The notes beneath the pieces are model-generated. The model made no database searches, had not been told where the DNA came from, and saw nothing but the letters and a program-made list of their open reading frames with translations. A DNA stretch of 24,225 nucleotides. Source: Methanoregula sp. (GTDB lineage: Archaea; Halobacteriota; Methanomicrobia; Methanomicrobiales; Methanospirillaceae). This document shows, piece by piece, positions 1 to 8,559 of the stretch (position 1 is its first letter; each line of letters begins with the position of its first letter). Position numbers and translations under genes: made by a program. The stretch is taken from NCBI GenBank assembly GCA_003157895.1, contig PMKW01000057.1, forward strand, positions 1,484-25,708, written 5' to 3'.

Positions 1-117
1 CGCCAGCAGAATTGCATAACACGGTTCTGCTCTGTCAGGTATATCACCGGTCTGCCGGTATTTGTCATGACAGGAGTGTATTTCCTGAAGTACAGACCAT
101 GATCTCATGAACAGATA

Positions 118-1173
118 ATGAAAAAATGGAATGCAACCGGTATTTTGACCGTTCTGGTCAGCGGGATGGTGGTAATGAGCGGATGCACGGGCACGGGATC
201 CACGGGCGTGGCTCCGGATACAACACCCACTCCGCAGATCGCGGATGAGACGGTGACCGTAACTCCCACCCTGACGCCAGCGATTTCCCCGGCATCAACA
301 CCCTCAGCCCGGGATCCGATAATCGGCTCCTGGCTGAACGGGATGGTTTTTTATGCTGATGGCACGGTTGGCAGTGACGGAAATATCACCTGGAAGGTAA
401 ACGGGAATGCGAATTATTCTTATTTCGTCATATCCGATATGCCATCTCAACGTGCAAATAACCAGAGAAATGTAACCGCAACAGAATGGATATACAATCC
501 TTTTTCGGATAAGATCTACCAACGGGGTTCTTCGGAAACCTTCTCCCGGGAAATACCAGCACCGGAACCCGCATCCCTGCCTCCATTTACGACAATTCAG
601 ACACCGATAACCGCTGTACCCACGAGCGGAGCTCCGGTCGCTGCAACAACCGCTGTACCCCCGGACAAGACTACAGTCGCAACCACAACTCCTGTACCCG
701 CGACCAGGGTTACAGTCGCTGCAACAACCACGGTACCCGCAACCGGGATTACGGTCGCTGCAACAACTACTGAACCCGCGAGCGAGGTGCCGGTGGCAGC
801 AATAACTGCTGTACCTTTATCCGCGGAGGGTGGTACCGGCTCACTTTTGATCCACACCGGGGGTTTGGGAAATGACGTTACCGTATTTATCGCTCGTGAA
901 GGGACGGCTGTTCTCCCGGTTAACGACCTGTATGATTCCAGCGGGAATGTTATTGAAAGTCAGACCTCGGGGTATATCCAGGTGAAAATTTTACCCGATG
1001 GAAACTCAGATACCGTGAGCCTCGTCTCCGGTAATTATATCGCGTATCTGCCGGACAAAAATGGCCGTGAGCCGGAGCAACAGTCATTTACGATCAATGC
1101 AAATTGCAATACCGTTATATCGTTCTCGGGGTATTCCTACCGCGCTTCTTCGGGCGGTGGATGCGGGGGATAA
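118..1173 (+). CDS. Secreted lipoprotein with Thr/Pro-rich 13-residue repeats
   Basis: A 351-residue exported protein. The first 22 residues form a basic-then-hydrophobic signal ending VVMSGC, so Cys23 is the likely lipidated residue of an archaeal lipobox. Residues 25-65 are a Thr/Pro-rich linker. Residues 66-148 form a small domain beginning DPIIGSW, with pattern like a short beta-sheet module found in methanogen surface lipoproteins. Residues 165-229 are five exact-length 13-residue repeats of the type TAVPxxxxxVAAT, a likely extended, possibly glycosylated stalk. Residues 238-340 look like a beta-sandwich (PEGA-like in spacing, not certain), and the tail SSGGGCGG ends in Gly with one Cys. 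It is probably anchored outside the cell membrane. The function is unknown. The ATG at 118 is the only start that includes the signal peptide. Confidence 0.85.
   Translation: MKKWNATGILTVLVSGMVVMSGCTGTGSTGVAPDTTPTPQIADETVTVTPTLTPAISPASTPSARDPIIGSWLNGMVFYADGTVGSDGNITWKVNGNANYSYFVISDMPSQRANNQRNVTATEWIYNPFSDKIYQRGSSETFSREIPAPEPASLPPFTTIQTPITAVPTSGAPVAATTAVPPDKTTVATTTPVPATRVTVAATTTVPATGITVAATTTEPASEVPVAAITAVPLSAEGGTGSLLIHTGGLGNDVTVFIAREGTAVLPVNDLYDSSGNVIESQTSGYIQVKILPDGNSDTVSLVSGNYIAYLPDKNGREPEQQSFTINANCNTVISFSGYSYRASSGGGCGG
610..804 (+). repeat. Five tandem 39-bp (13-codon) repeats inside lipoprotein gene
   Basis: The coding sequence repeats in frame with a strict 39-bp period, giving five 13-residue units: TAVPTSGAPVAAT, TAVPPDKTTVATT, TPVPATRVTVAAT, TTVPATGITVAAT and TTEPASEVPVAAI. 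The Pro at position 4 and the Val at position 10 are invariant. Such in-frame minisatellites can change copy number by slippage without breaking the frame. The units have diverged, so the array is not very recent. Confidence 0.9.
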
Positions 1174-1420
1174 TGATAATTCCGCTCATGGTTCCGGTGG
1201 AGACGTGGCAGCAGAAATGAGGATATGACGTTCCGGCAGGCCCTGGCTGCGGTCCTGAAGGAACCGGAGAGGGAGGAACTCGTCGGTAGACCGCCCGCCG
1301 TCGTTTCCGGGAGTAAACCCCGGGGGTATAAAGCGGAATATTCCCCTTGTGTAATGAGAGAACGGGCAGCGACAAACCTTTTTTTATTATGGATTCAAGA
1401 ATAATTTACGGAGTTATCCC

Positions 1421-1597
1421 ATGGATAAAGCTACAAAAACGCAAATAAGTATAGTATCTTTTATCGCTGGTCTGATCATGCTGTTCATCCCTTATTTGAA
1501 AAACTTTGATTCCGTTTTTCCGGGGATTTCCCAGTATTTCAGTCTCATGTTCTACCTTGGCTTGCTGCTGGTGATTGCCGGGTATTACCTGAAATAA
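1421..1597 (+). CDS. Small two-helix membrane protein, 58 residues
   Basis: A short ORF translated directly from the sequence. It has a polar N-terminus (MDKATKTQ), one hydrophobic helix at about residues 9-26, a short loop around KNFDSVFPG, and a second helix at about residues 40-57 ending in Lys. A GGAG motif lies seven bases before the ATG (1410-1413), and an AT-rich stretch at 1380-1390 could be its TATA box. It follows the lipoprotein gene in the same direction after about 250 bases. I do not recognise the family. It resembles the many small membrane proteins of methanogens in size and topology only. Confidence 0.6.
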   Translation: MDKATKTQISIVSFIAGLIMLFIPYLKNFDSVFPGISQYFSLMFYLGLLLVIAGYYLK

Positions 1598-1618
1598 CCG
1601 GTAAGAAAGGATCCCGAT

Positions 1619-2143
1619 TCACTTTTTTGCGATGGTCTCAGTAACCGCTGGTCCGCTCCCTGCTACCTTGAACTCGCACTGGCGATCGCCCGAGCACATG
1701 GTCCGGACAAACCGTGCCGAGAAGTCCCTGTTGAGCCGGGGAATGCTGCTTAAGGTAAAGGCCATGCACTTGCAAAACGTGCGCTCGCCATCGGAACCGG
1801 ATTCATAGGCCGCGGAAAGAAGGGGACAGTATTTGACAATGATTACCGAACCGTCCTTCGAGACCTCAAGGGTCTCGCTCCTGAATTCCGGGCCAAAGAG
1901 GATGACCATGACAGTGCGCATAGTCTCGGCAAGATCCTGCGCAGTACCGACCGGCAGGGAGAGGTTCTTTGCGAGGGTAATTGCAGTCTCCGCCACCTCC
2001 ATCCAGATCTCCTGTTCGATCTCGTCGTACCGTTTCCCGACAATACTCCGGAATGCACGGTCATAGCGTGCGGGCATCTGTGCGGAAAAATCTGCAGCGA
2101 TCCGCCACTTCATGGAATCAGGAACTGAATCAAGGCCGGCCAT
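1619..2143 (-). CDS. V4R / ATC-hydrolase-like cysteine-rich small protein
   Basis: A 174-residue soluble protein. The C-terminal third carries a Cys pattern typical of V4R and L-2-amino-thiazoline-4-carboxylate hydrolase-like small-molecule or metal-binding domains: KYCPLL at about 104-109, FCKCMAF at 123-129, and MCSGDRQCEF at 149-158 (Cys106, 124, 126, 150 and 156). The N-terminal half is helical (about residues 25-80). In the V4R family these Cys often bind a metal or sense a ligand, but no catalytic role can be assigned here. It lies 114 bases after the mutY-like gene on the same strand, so it could be the last gene of that unit or be read from its own promoter in the gap. The family call is moderate and the function is unknown. 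Confidence 0.7.
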   Translation of the reverse strand: MAGLDSVPDSMKWRIAADFSAQMPARYDRAFRSIVGKRYDEIEQEIWMEVAETAITLAKNLSLPVGTAQDLAETMRTVMVILFGPEFRSETLEVSKDGSVIIVKYCPLLSAAYESGSDGERTFCKCMAFTLSSIPRLNRDFSARFVRTMCSGDRQCEFKVAGSGPAVTETIAKK

Positions 2144-2257
2144 ACCTGTTACACCCTGTCCTGTACCGGTATGCGTACCCGCCGCTTATCAACTATTTGC
2201 TCATAACATCCGGCTCAGGCGCCCTGCCGGCGCAGCAGGAAGCCGGCAACCAGATCA

Positions 2258-3145
2258 CTAGGAAGCAATCGCGAACAGGGAACCGGTACGGGTGATGAAT
2301 CCCTCTGCTTCCAGATCGTCGAGGATACGGATAATACGGGCGGGGTCATCTGAAAATTTTTCCACAATATCTTTTTGCTTGAGGTGTTTTTCAGCAAGCA
2401 GCAGTCTGAGAATATGGCCCCGGATCTTCCGGTCGGATCCTTCAAAGGCTGCCTGTTTTGTGTAGTGCCGGCTCCGGCGGTTCGGGTTTTCTCCGGTCTT
2501 TTTGAGCGCTGCGCCGAGATCCATGAGCGCATTATACCAGGTCCGGGGGTCCTGCCTGAAGAGGGCCTGCCGTGCGACGGGCAGGATCTCGGTATCGTCT
2601 ACCGTCTCGTGATCGCCAAAGAAAAAGTGGATGAAGACCCTGCGGATGTTTGTTTCAATGAACACCACCGGCATATTGAAGGCAAAGGCGCAGATCGACG
2701 CGGCGGTTGCCCTGCCAATGCCGGGAAATGTCTCGAGGATCTCCGGGTCCTGCGGCAGCACACCGTCATACTCTTCAACAACCCGCCGGGCACACTTCTG
2801 GAGGGAGATTGCCCGACGGTTGTACCCCATTCCCTGCCAGACTGCGAGGACGTCCGTCAATGGTGCTCCGGCAAGCGAGGGAAAGTCAGGGAACGATGCG
2901 ATAAATGCCGGGTATTTTTCTAAAACCCGCTCCACCTGCGTCTGCTGGAGCATGATCTCGGAAACGAGGATCCGGTACGGATCCCTTGTCCTTCGCCACG
3001 CAAGGTCCCGTCCGTGCTCCGAATAATAGGTGAGCACCATCGTCCGGAATCTGCTGATGGAGGATGAGTTCTCAGGTAAGAACCGTGACGGGGAAATATC
3101 CAGTTGCACCTGCCGGGTTGTTTTCATAGGATAACCAGCTCGCAA
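2258..3145 (-). CDS. mutY: MutY-like HhH-GPD DNA glycosylase lacking the Fe-S cluster
   Basis: A 295-residue base-excision glycosylase, probably removing adenine opposite 8-oxoguanine. The N-terminal core is clear: DPYRILVSEIMLQQTQV (55-71) with the catalytic Glu63, WQGMGYNRRA (103-112), and the helix-hairpin-helix PGIGRATA at 141-148. Two features differ from textbook MutY. The DGNV segment that carries the catalytic Asp reads ETNI here (Glu164). The stretch after ALMDLGA (206-212), where four Cys normally hold a 4Fe-4S cluster, has no Cys. The NUDIX-like 8-oxoG recognition domain is also absent and is replaced by a short winged-helix-like tail (240-295). It begins 37 bases after the mutL stop on the same strand. 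Met7 (ATG at 3127) is an alternative start. Glycosylase identity is strong; substrate is inferred. Confidence 0.85.
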   Translation of the reverse strand: MRAGYPMKTTRQVQLDISPSRFLPENSSSISRFRTMVLTYYSEHGRDLAWRRTRDPYRILVSEIMLQQTQVERVLEKYPAFIASFPDFPSLAGAPLTDVLAVWQGMGYNRRAISLQKCARRVVEEYDGVLPQDPEILETFPGIGRATAASICAFAFNMPVVFIETNIRRVFIHFFFGDHETVDDTEILPVARQALFRQDPRTWYNALMDLGAALKKTGENPNRRSRHYTKQAAFEGSDRKIRGHILRLLLAEKHLKQKDIVEKFSDDPARIIRILDDLEAEGFITRTGSLFAIAS

Positions 3146-3182
3146 ATTGCCTCAGAACCAGACCAGCTTTTGGAAATTTCGA

Positions 3183-5006
3183 TCAGATCCGCTTGAACAT
3201 AGTGTCGAGCTCTTTCCGGGTGAACCGGATCATGGTCGGCCTGCCATGGGGGCACGTGAAGGGATTTTTCATCCTGCGGAGCTGGTCCACGATCCTCTGG
3301 CACTGCTCCCGCGTGCAGACCGTACCCGCCTTAATTGCCCCCCGGCAGGCAACGATCCGGGTGATACGCTCCCGGTTGGTGACGGCCTGCGCAGCGTCCT
3401 CGCTGACGAGATCGCTGATGATCTCGTCAATGATCGTGGTTTCCTCTATGCGGCCAAGTACGACCGGGACTGCCCGGACAAGGAACGCGTCGCCACCGAA
3501 CCCTTCAAGGATGAAACCCTCGAGGGCAAGTGCCGGCAGGAGGTCTTTGAGAATCGCAGCTTCCCCGGGTGTCCGGTGCAGGACCACCGGGCTGATCAGC
3601 TCCTGCGAGGGCCGGGCCTCCAGTGCCTGCCCGGTCACCTGCTCGTACAGGATACGTTCATGCGCAGCATGCTGGTCGATGAGGAGCAGCTCGTCATCTT
3701 TCGTGCGGGCAAGGATATAGATGCCCGAAAATTCCCCTATGACCTCAATTGCCGGAAGCAGGGAGGAAACAAGGTACGTGGGCTCGGGATCAACCGACAA
3801 CTCGGTCTGCCGGAGCCGCTGGTCCGTTGCTGCGGTTCCGGCATGGGTGCACTCAAAGACAGCGGCCGGTCCGGGGTGGGGGGAAAGGTTGTAGGTTTTC
3901 ACCGGTGCCGCCACAGGTTCCGAATCGAGCGGCATCATCGCAGCCGGGTGTCCTGCCGCAGGAATGAGATCGTGGGCGAGCAGGGCATCCCGTACAGATT
4001 TCCCGATCATTTCCCTGATCTCCTTCTCCCGCGATAACCGGATCTCTTTCTTGGTCGGGTGGACATTCACATCCACAAGCGTGGTGTCGATTTCAAGGTT
4101 CAGGAATGCCACCGGGAACCGGTCCTTCGGGAGCAGCGTGCCATAACCCTCCTTTATTGCGTTGTTGATCGCCGGTGAGGTAATGAACCGCTGGTTGACA
4201 GAAACGATCATCCTCGCCCGGTCTTTCCGGGAAAGGGACGGGCGGGAAACAAACCCGCTCAGGGAAAGGAACGGCAGGGAGGCATCCACCGGTACCAGGT
4301 CGCGGATAACCTCGCTGCCAAAGAGCCGGGCAATGGTATCCAGCGGACGGGTGGTCCGGTCGGTCACCAGCTGTTCTGTCCCGTTATAGGAGAGGTGAAA
4401 TGCAACGGCCGGGTGGGAGAGGCAGATGCCTTCACAGATATCGTGGATATGGGCAAGCTCGGAATTCCTGCCCTTCTGGAACTTCCTGCGTGCCGGGGTA
4501 TTAAAGAAGAGGTCTTCGACAAGGACGCTCGTCCCGTCCGGTGCACCGGTCCCGGTCGTTTCGAGGACCCTGCCTCCTTCCACAATAACGCGTGTCCCGC
4601 AAACTGCCCCGCTGCCCTTGATTTTCGTGACAAGGGTTACCCGGGACACGGCAGCGATCGTTGCCAGCGCCTCGCCCCGGAACCCGAGTGTGCGGATGGA
4701 GTGGAGATCGTCAAGAGTTGTAATCTTGCTCGTGGCATGGGGGACAAATGCAAGTCCTGCATCAGCAGGGGATATGCCGCACCCGTCATCAGTCACGCGG
4801 ATGGCAGTGATGCTCTCTTTCGATGCGGTCAGATCGACCGTGATCGACCCTGCACCGGCATCGATGGCGTTCTCTAAGAGTTCCTTGACCACCGATGCAG
4901 GGCGCTCGACCACCTCTCCGGCTGCTATCTGATTGATCGTTGCAGGATCGAGAATATGGATCCGTTTCAGATCAGTTCTTTCAGGCAGGGTTGTCACCTC
5001 CGCCAA
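3183..5006 (-). CDS. mutL: DNA mismatch repair protein MutL
   Basis: A 607-residue MutL of normal length. The GHKL ATPase is complete: INQIAAGEVVERPASVVKEL with Glu42, then ENAIDAG (Asn46), DDGCGI at 73-78, HATSKI at 90-95 and LGFRGEAL at 107-114. Residues 340-415 are a low-complexity linker. The C-terminal dimerisation domain has the metal-dependent endonuclease motif DQHAAHERILYE (444-455), ACRGAIKAG (553-561) and CPHGRPT (585-591). It should therefore nick the strand to be repaired, as in organisms without MutH. The gene overlaps the end of mutS by 26 bases, indicating translational coupling. Bacterial-type MutL/MutS are patchy in archaea and are usually explained by ancient transfer from bacteria. 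Confidence 0.97.
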   Translation of the reverse strand: MAEVTTLPERTDLKRIHILDPATINQIAAGEVVERPASVVKELLENAIDAGAGSITVDLTASKESITAIRVTDDGCGISPADAGLAFVPHATSKITTLDDLHSIRTLGFRGEALATIAAVSRVTLVTKIKGSGAVCGTRVIVEGGRVLETTGTGAPDGTSVLVEDLFFNTPARRKFQKGRNSELAHIHDICEGICLSHPAVAFHLSYNGTEQLVTDRTTRPLDTIARLFGSEVIRDLVPVDASLPFLSLSGFVSRPSLSRKDRARMIVSVNQRFITSPAINNAIKEGYGTLLPKDRFPVAFLNLEIDTTLVDVNVHPTKKEIRLSREKEIREMIGKSVRDALLAHDLIPAAGHPAAMMPLDSEPVAAPVKTYNLSPHPGPAAVFECTHAGTAATDQRLRQTELSVDPEPTYLVSSLLPAIEVIGEFSGIYILARTKDDELLLIDQHAAHERILYEQVTGQALEARPSQELISPVVLHRTPGEAAILKDLLPALALEGFILEGFGGDAFLVRAVPVVLGRIEETTIIDEIISDLVSEDAAQAVTNRERITRIVACRGAIKAGTVCTREQCQRIVDQLRRMKNPFTCPHGRPTMIRFTRKELDTMFKRI

Positions 5007-7659
5007 GAGTCTTTTTCAGTTCTGCAATCTTTGCAAGCGCCTCAAGGGGCGTCATCTCATCCGGATTCAGCCTTGCCAGGGCCCGGAGGGTGGGGTGGTC
5101 TGCCGGAGCACCGGGCCCCTGGTCATCGACCAGCAGGATCTGGGTATAGCGCTGCGGCTTCATGCTCCCTGAAATACCCCGGTGAATATCTTCCGACAGG
5201 AGTGCATCGGCACGCTCGGTCACCTTCTTTGGGATCCCCGCAAGCCGGGCAACATGGATACCATAGCTCTTGTCGGTTGCCCCGGGGATCAGTTTCCGCA
5301 AAAATATGACCTCGTCATTGGTTTCTTTTACAGCGAAATGGTAATTTTTCACCCTTTTTAAGGTCTCTTCTGCCGTGATCAGCTCGTGGAAGTGGGTGGC
5401 AAAAAGCGTTTTTGGCCCGGCTGCTCCTTTTCCATGGAGATATTCGAGCACAGCACGGGCAATGGAACACCCGTCCGCAGTGCTCGTCCCCCGCCCAATC
5501 TCGTCGAGAATGACCAGGCTTCCGGGGGTGATATTGTTGAGGATGTTGGAGAGTTCGAGCATCTCAACAAAGAAGGTGCTCTGGCCGCTCGCAAGGTCAT
5601 CAAATGCGCCAACGCGGGTGAAGATGCGGTCAATGATCCCGATGCTCGCGTGCCGGGCCGGGACAAAACTGCCGGCCTGCGCCATGATGCAGATGAGCGC
5701 TGCGGCCCGCATGTACGTGGACTTCCCGGCCATGTTTGCACCGGTAATGATCAGGATCTGGTTTGAACTTCCCGAGAGGTCCACGTCATTGGGGACAAAA
5801 CCCCCGGCCACTCCCTGCTCAACCACGGGATGACGGCCATCGCGGATGACCAGTGCATCGCCGGTATTCAGCTGCGGGCGCACATAATTCCGGCTGCAGG
5901 CAACTTCTGCGAGGGTCGCGGCAACATCAATGGCGGCAATGCCCGTGGCGATTGTCTGCACATCCGGCACAACCTTCCGAAGGGTCTCGATGAGGCCGGC
6001 ATACAACTCCCGTTCGAGCGCAAGGACTTTCTCGTCTGCATTTGTTATAAGAGCTTCTTTTTCGCGGAGTTCCGGCAGAGTATACCGCTCACCCGTTGCG
6101 GTGGTCTGCTTCCGTTCGTAATGGGCCGGGACGAGCGCAAGGTTGGGTTTTGTAACATCGATGTAATACCCGAAGATACGGTTGTACCCGATCTTGAGGG
6201 ACCTGATACCGGTCTTCTCCCGCTCCTGTTCCTGGAGTTTCACGATCCAGTCCCTGCCGGAATGGAGGACCGTGTGGATGGTATCGAGATCCTCAGAAAA
6301 TCCCCGCCGGATAATCCCGCCATTACGGGCTATCGCCGGCGGCTCTTCAACGATCGCCCGCCGGATAAGCGCAATGGTGTCCGGAAGGTCCCGGATATCC
6401 TTGAGTGCATTGCTGATGATGGCGGGAACGTCATCACTTTGCCCGGGATTGATGGAAAGCCTGAGGGCCGGCAGAGCTGCAAGGGAGTCTGCAAGCGCAA
6501 GCAGGTCCCGCGGCCCGGCATTCCCGTACGAGACACGGGCAGCAATCCGCTCGATATCGGCAAACTTCGATAACTCTGATCGTACGGAAAGACGGACAGC
6601 AGTCCGCGTGGCAAAAAATTCAACAGCATCCAGCCTCGCATTGATCTGGCCGGTATCCAGCAGCGGGCGGGTCAGGTGCCGAAAAAGAAGCCTGCCGCCC
6701 ATCGGGGTTTTTGTCTGGTCGAGGGTAGAGAACAGGGTTGCCCCTCTCGCTCCCCCCCGGATGCTCTCGTTCACTTCGAGGTTCCGCAGGGTAACCGCAT
6801 CGAGCATCATCGAATGGGAGGATGCACGGGTCGCAAGGCTGCGGATGTGGACAAGAGATGACCCTTGAGTCTCCTGCGCATAAAGCAGCGCGGCACCCGC
6901 GGCACCGATGGCAGCCGGTTCATCTTCGCAACCGAACCCGGCAAGCGTTGCAACATGGAAATGGGAAGTGAGCGCCTTTTTCGCATGCACGGGGAAAAAT
7001 GCCTCGTCGCGGAACCGGGAGACCACGACACCGCGTTCGGACAATTTTTTTACAAGGGCATCAGGAATGGTCGACGGGATGATGCATTCCCGAGGCCGGT
7101 ACCGCGCTATTTCTGAGAGGAGATTTAAGAGGTTCTGGTCGTGTTCGACAAGCGAAACGAAGAATTCGCCCGTGGTGATATCCAGGAGGGAAATCCCCCA
7201 GGCATGCCCTTTTGCCTCCGGGCAGAGTGCCATGAGATAGGCAGCCGCAGCGGAGGGCAACATGGAGGAGTCGATCACCGTCCCCGGGGTGATGATCCGG
7301 GTGATCTCCCGCTTCACGATACCCTTTGCGGTCTTCGGATCTTCGACCTGGTCGCAGATTGCAACCTTGTACCCTTTTCCGATCAGCTTTGCAATATAGC
7401 CGTCAACGGCATGGTACGGGACACCGGCAAGGGGGATCCGCGTGTCCCCGCTCTTCGAGCGCGAGGTGAGCACGATATCCAGTTCCCGTGCAACGAGTTC
7501 GGCATCGGCATTGAAGGTCTCGTAAAAATCCCCTATCCTCATGAAGAGGATGGTGTCCGGGTGCTTTGCCTTCAGGTCCTGGTACAGGCGCATGATCGGA
7601 GTAAGACGCAGACTAGGGTCACTCCCGTTCTGCTGGCCGGGTCCGGTCTCGCGTGCCAT
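4981..7659 (-). CDS. mutS: DNA mismatch recognition protein MutS
   Basis: An 892-residue MutS1-type protein. The mismatch-reading Phe-x-Glu lies in GDFYETF (Phe45, Glu47). Connector, lever and clamp domains follow. The ABC-type ATPase has Walker A GANMAGKST (Lys646, with GAN instead of the usual GPN), Walker B LVILDEIGRGTS (Asp719-Glu720) and the H-loop ATHFHEL. It binds mismatches and small loops and recruits MutL. The ATG at 7659 gives the normal N-terminus with LTPIMRLYQDLK. It sits 57 bases after the stop of the M50-like gene, with a perfect inverted repeat in that gap (7681-7703). It overlaps the following mutL, so the two are certainly co-expressed. Confidence 0.97.
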   Translation of the reverse strand: MARETGPGQQNGSDPSLRLTPIMRLYQDLKAKHPDTILFMRIGDFYETFNADAELVARELDIVLTSRSKSGDTRIPLAGVPYHAVDGYIAKLIGKGYKVAICDQVEDPKTAKGIVKREITRIITPGTVIDSSMLPSAAAAYLMALCPEAKGHAWGISLLDITTGEFFVSLVEHDQNLLNLLSEIARYRPRECIIPSTIPDALVKKLSERGVVVSRFRDEAFFPVHAKKALTSHFHVATLAGFGCEDEPAAIGAAGAALLYAQETQGSSLVHIRSLATRASSHSMMLDAVTLRNLEVNESIRGGARGATLFSTLDQTKTPMGGRLLFRHLTRPLLDTGQINARLDAVEFFATRTAVRLSVRSELSKFADIERIAARVSYGNAGPRDLLALADSLAALPALRLSINPGQSDDVPAIISNALKDIRDLPDTIALIRRAIVEEPPAIARNGGIIRRGFSEDLDTIHTVLHSGRDWIVKLQEQEREKTGIRSLKIGYNRIFGYYIDVTKPNLALVPAHYERKQTTATGERYTLPELREKEALITNADEKVLALERELYAGLIETLRKVVPDVQTIATGIAAIDVAATLAEVACSRNYVRPQLNTGDALVIRDGRHPVVEQGVAGGFVPNDVDLSGSSNQILIITGANMAGKSTYMRAAALICIMAQAGSFVPARHASIGIIDRIFTRVGAFDDLASGQSTFFVEMLELSNILNNITPGSLVILDEIGRGTSTADGCSIARAVLEYLHGKGAAGPKTLFATHFHELITAEETLKRVKNYHFAVKETNDEVIFLRKLIPGATDKSYGIHVARLAGIPKKVTERADALLSEDIHRGISGSMKPQRYTQILLVDDQGPGAPADHPTLRALARLNPDEMTPLEALAKIAELKKTLGGGDNPA

Positions 7660-7680
7660 GGTGTAAAAAATGTAGCCTTT

Positions 7681-7703
7681 GATCAGATAATACCCATCTG
7701 ATC
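7681..7703. promoter_or_regulatory. Perfect 8-bp inverted repeat upstream of mutS
   Basis: The sequence reads GATCAGAT, seven bases, then ATCTGATC. It lies in the 57-base gap between the M50-like gene and mutS, 22 bases before the mutS ATG. On the transcribed minus strand it is followed by AAAGGCTACATTTTTTAC. It could be an operator, a hairpin acting as a partial terminator or attenuator, or an mRNA-processing site. The arms are visible; the role is inference. Confidence 0.5.
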
Positions 7704-7716
7704 GATCCTGCCGGCA

Positions 7717-8445
7717 TTATGAACGATGCGCATACGCGTACCAGAAAATGAGAGGCAGTGATACCGTGAGCGCAACAAGCCCGTAGACAAACCCGAGCGT
7801 GAAACCGTACCCGAATATGCCTGCCAGTCCGGCAAGTGCGGATACTGCCCAGGGTATCCCGGTCCAGATAACAAACATCCCGGTAAGTATCAGGAGGATA
7901 CTCCCCACAGCAGCATTTTTCAAGTCCTTTATGCTCGGGGCAACAGAGAGAACAAGGCTCGTGGTCAGGTAGAGGTAGAGGAGGAACCATCCATTGAACC
8001 GGGTGAGCAGATTGTCCGAGAACGTGGAGAAGATCGCTTTTACCAGATCCACCAGGACATCCGGTGATCCGATTGTGGCGGGAAATACAGGAAAAACACA
8101 GCCAAGGAACCTGCCGAAGACCCACGTAATAAACGAAAGAGCGGGCGGGAGCAAAAAAAGCGGGGCCGTACTGATGATCACATCCCCGATATACGGCAGG
8201 AGCGGGCGGGTGTACGTTACCGATCCCCCGTCTTTTGAGAAGAGGACGACATTGCGGATCCGGGCTCCGGTCACCAGGCAGCCGATGATATGGGCGCATT
8301 CATGGAGGACTACCCCGGGGAGGCGGATGAAAAGATAGATTGCCCGGACCGGCATTGCGGCAGCCCAGAGGTGGTCCAGCGAGTACGAGAGTGCGATAAC
8401 AATGATTGCGGTTATTATTATCAGAAGGAACCCGTAAAAATCCAT
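7717..8445 (-). CDS. M50-like intramembrane zinc metalloprotease
   Basis: A 242-residue polytopic membrane protein with five or six hydrophobic segments (about 4-24, 85-110, 150-168, 178-198, 203-235). The zinc motif HECAH (His48, Glu49, His52) sits at the start of a membrane segment in VVLHECAHIIG, as in M50B/site-2-protease-like families. A third ligand could be Asp174 in APSIKDLKNA, the position where this family often has an Asp. Members process membrane-bound regulators or have unknown roles. The substrate cannot be told from the sequence. It is first in a same-strand series with mutS, mutL and mutY (57-base gap to mutS), but a separate mutS promoter in the gap is possible. Confidence 0.75.
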   Translation of the reverse strand: MDFYGFLLIIITAIIVIALSYSLDHLWAAAMPVRAIYLFIRLPGVVLHECAHIIGCLVTGARIRNVVLFSKDGGSVTYTRPLLPYIGDVIISTAPLFLLPPALSFITWVFGRFLGCVFPVFPATIGSPDVLVDLVKAIFSTFSDNLLTRFNGWFLLYLYLTTSLVLSVAPSIKDLKNAAVGSILLILTGMFVIWTGIPWAVSALAGLAGIFGYGFTLGFVYGLVALTVSLPLIFWYAYAHRS

Positions 8446-8559
8446 GCTTTTGTCTCAATGAAGATGCCCTGTGCTCCTTCATATGTTTCGTGCCGGATCT
8501 GGTACAGCTGAAAAGCTCATCAGGTATTCAAGCATATCTGCGGATACCGGAGCGCTGCC

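Noticed and set aside
1..110. Open plus-strand frames from the left edge ending at 102 and 110
   Set aside because: Two frames are open over about 35 codons and neither looks like protein, so the end of an upstream gene cannot be claimed.
597..857. Minus-strand ORF across the lipoprotein repeats
   Set aside because: It is a mirror of the Thr/Ala/Val repeat codons on the other strand, not a gene.
1225..1404. A 59-codon plus-strand ORF (MTFRQALAAVLKEPEREEL...) between the lipoprotein and the small membrane protein
   Set aside because: The spacing to a GAGG motif is too short, the C-terminal half looks like random sequence, and it overlaps the likely promoter of the next gene. It could be a gene remnant, but there is not enough to call it.
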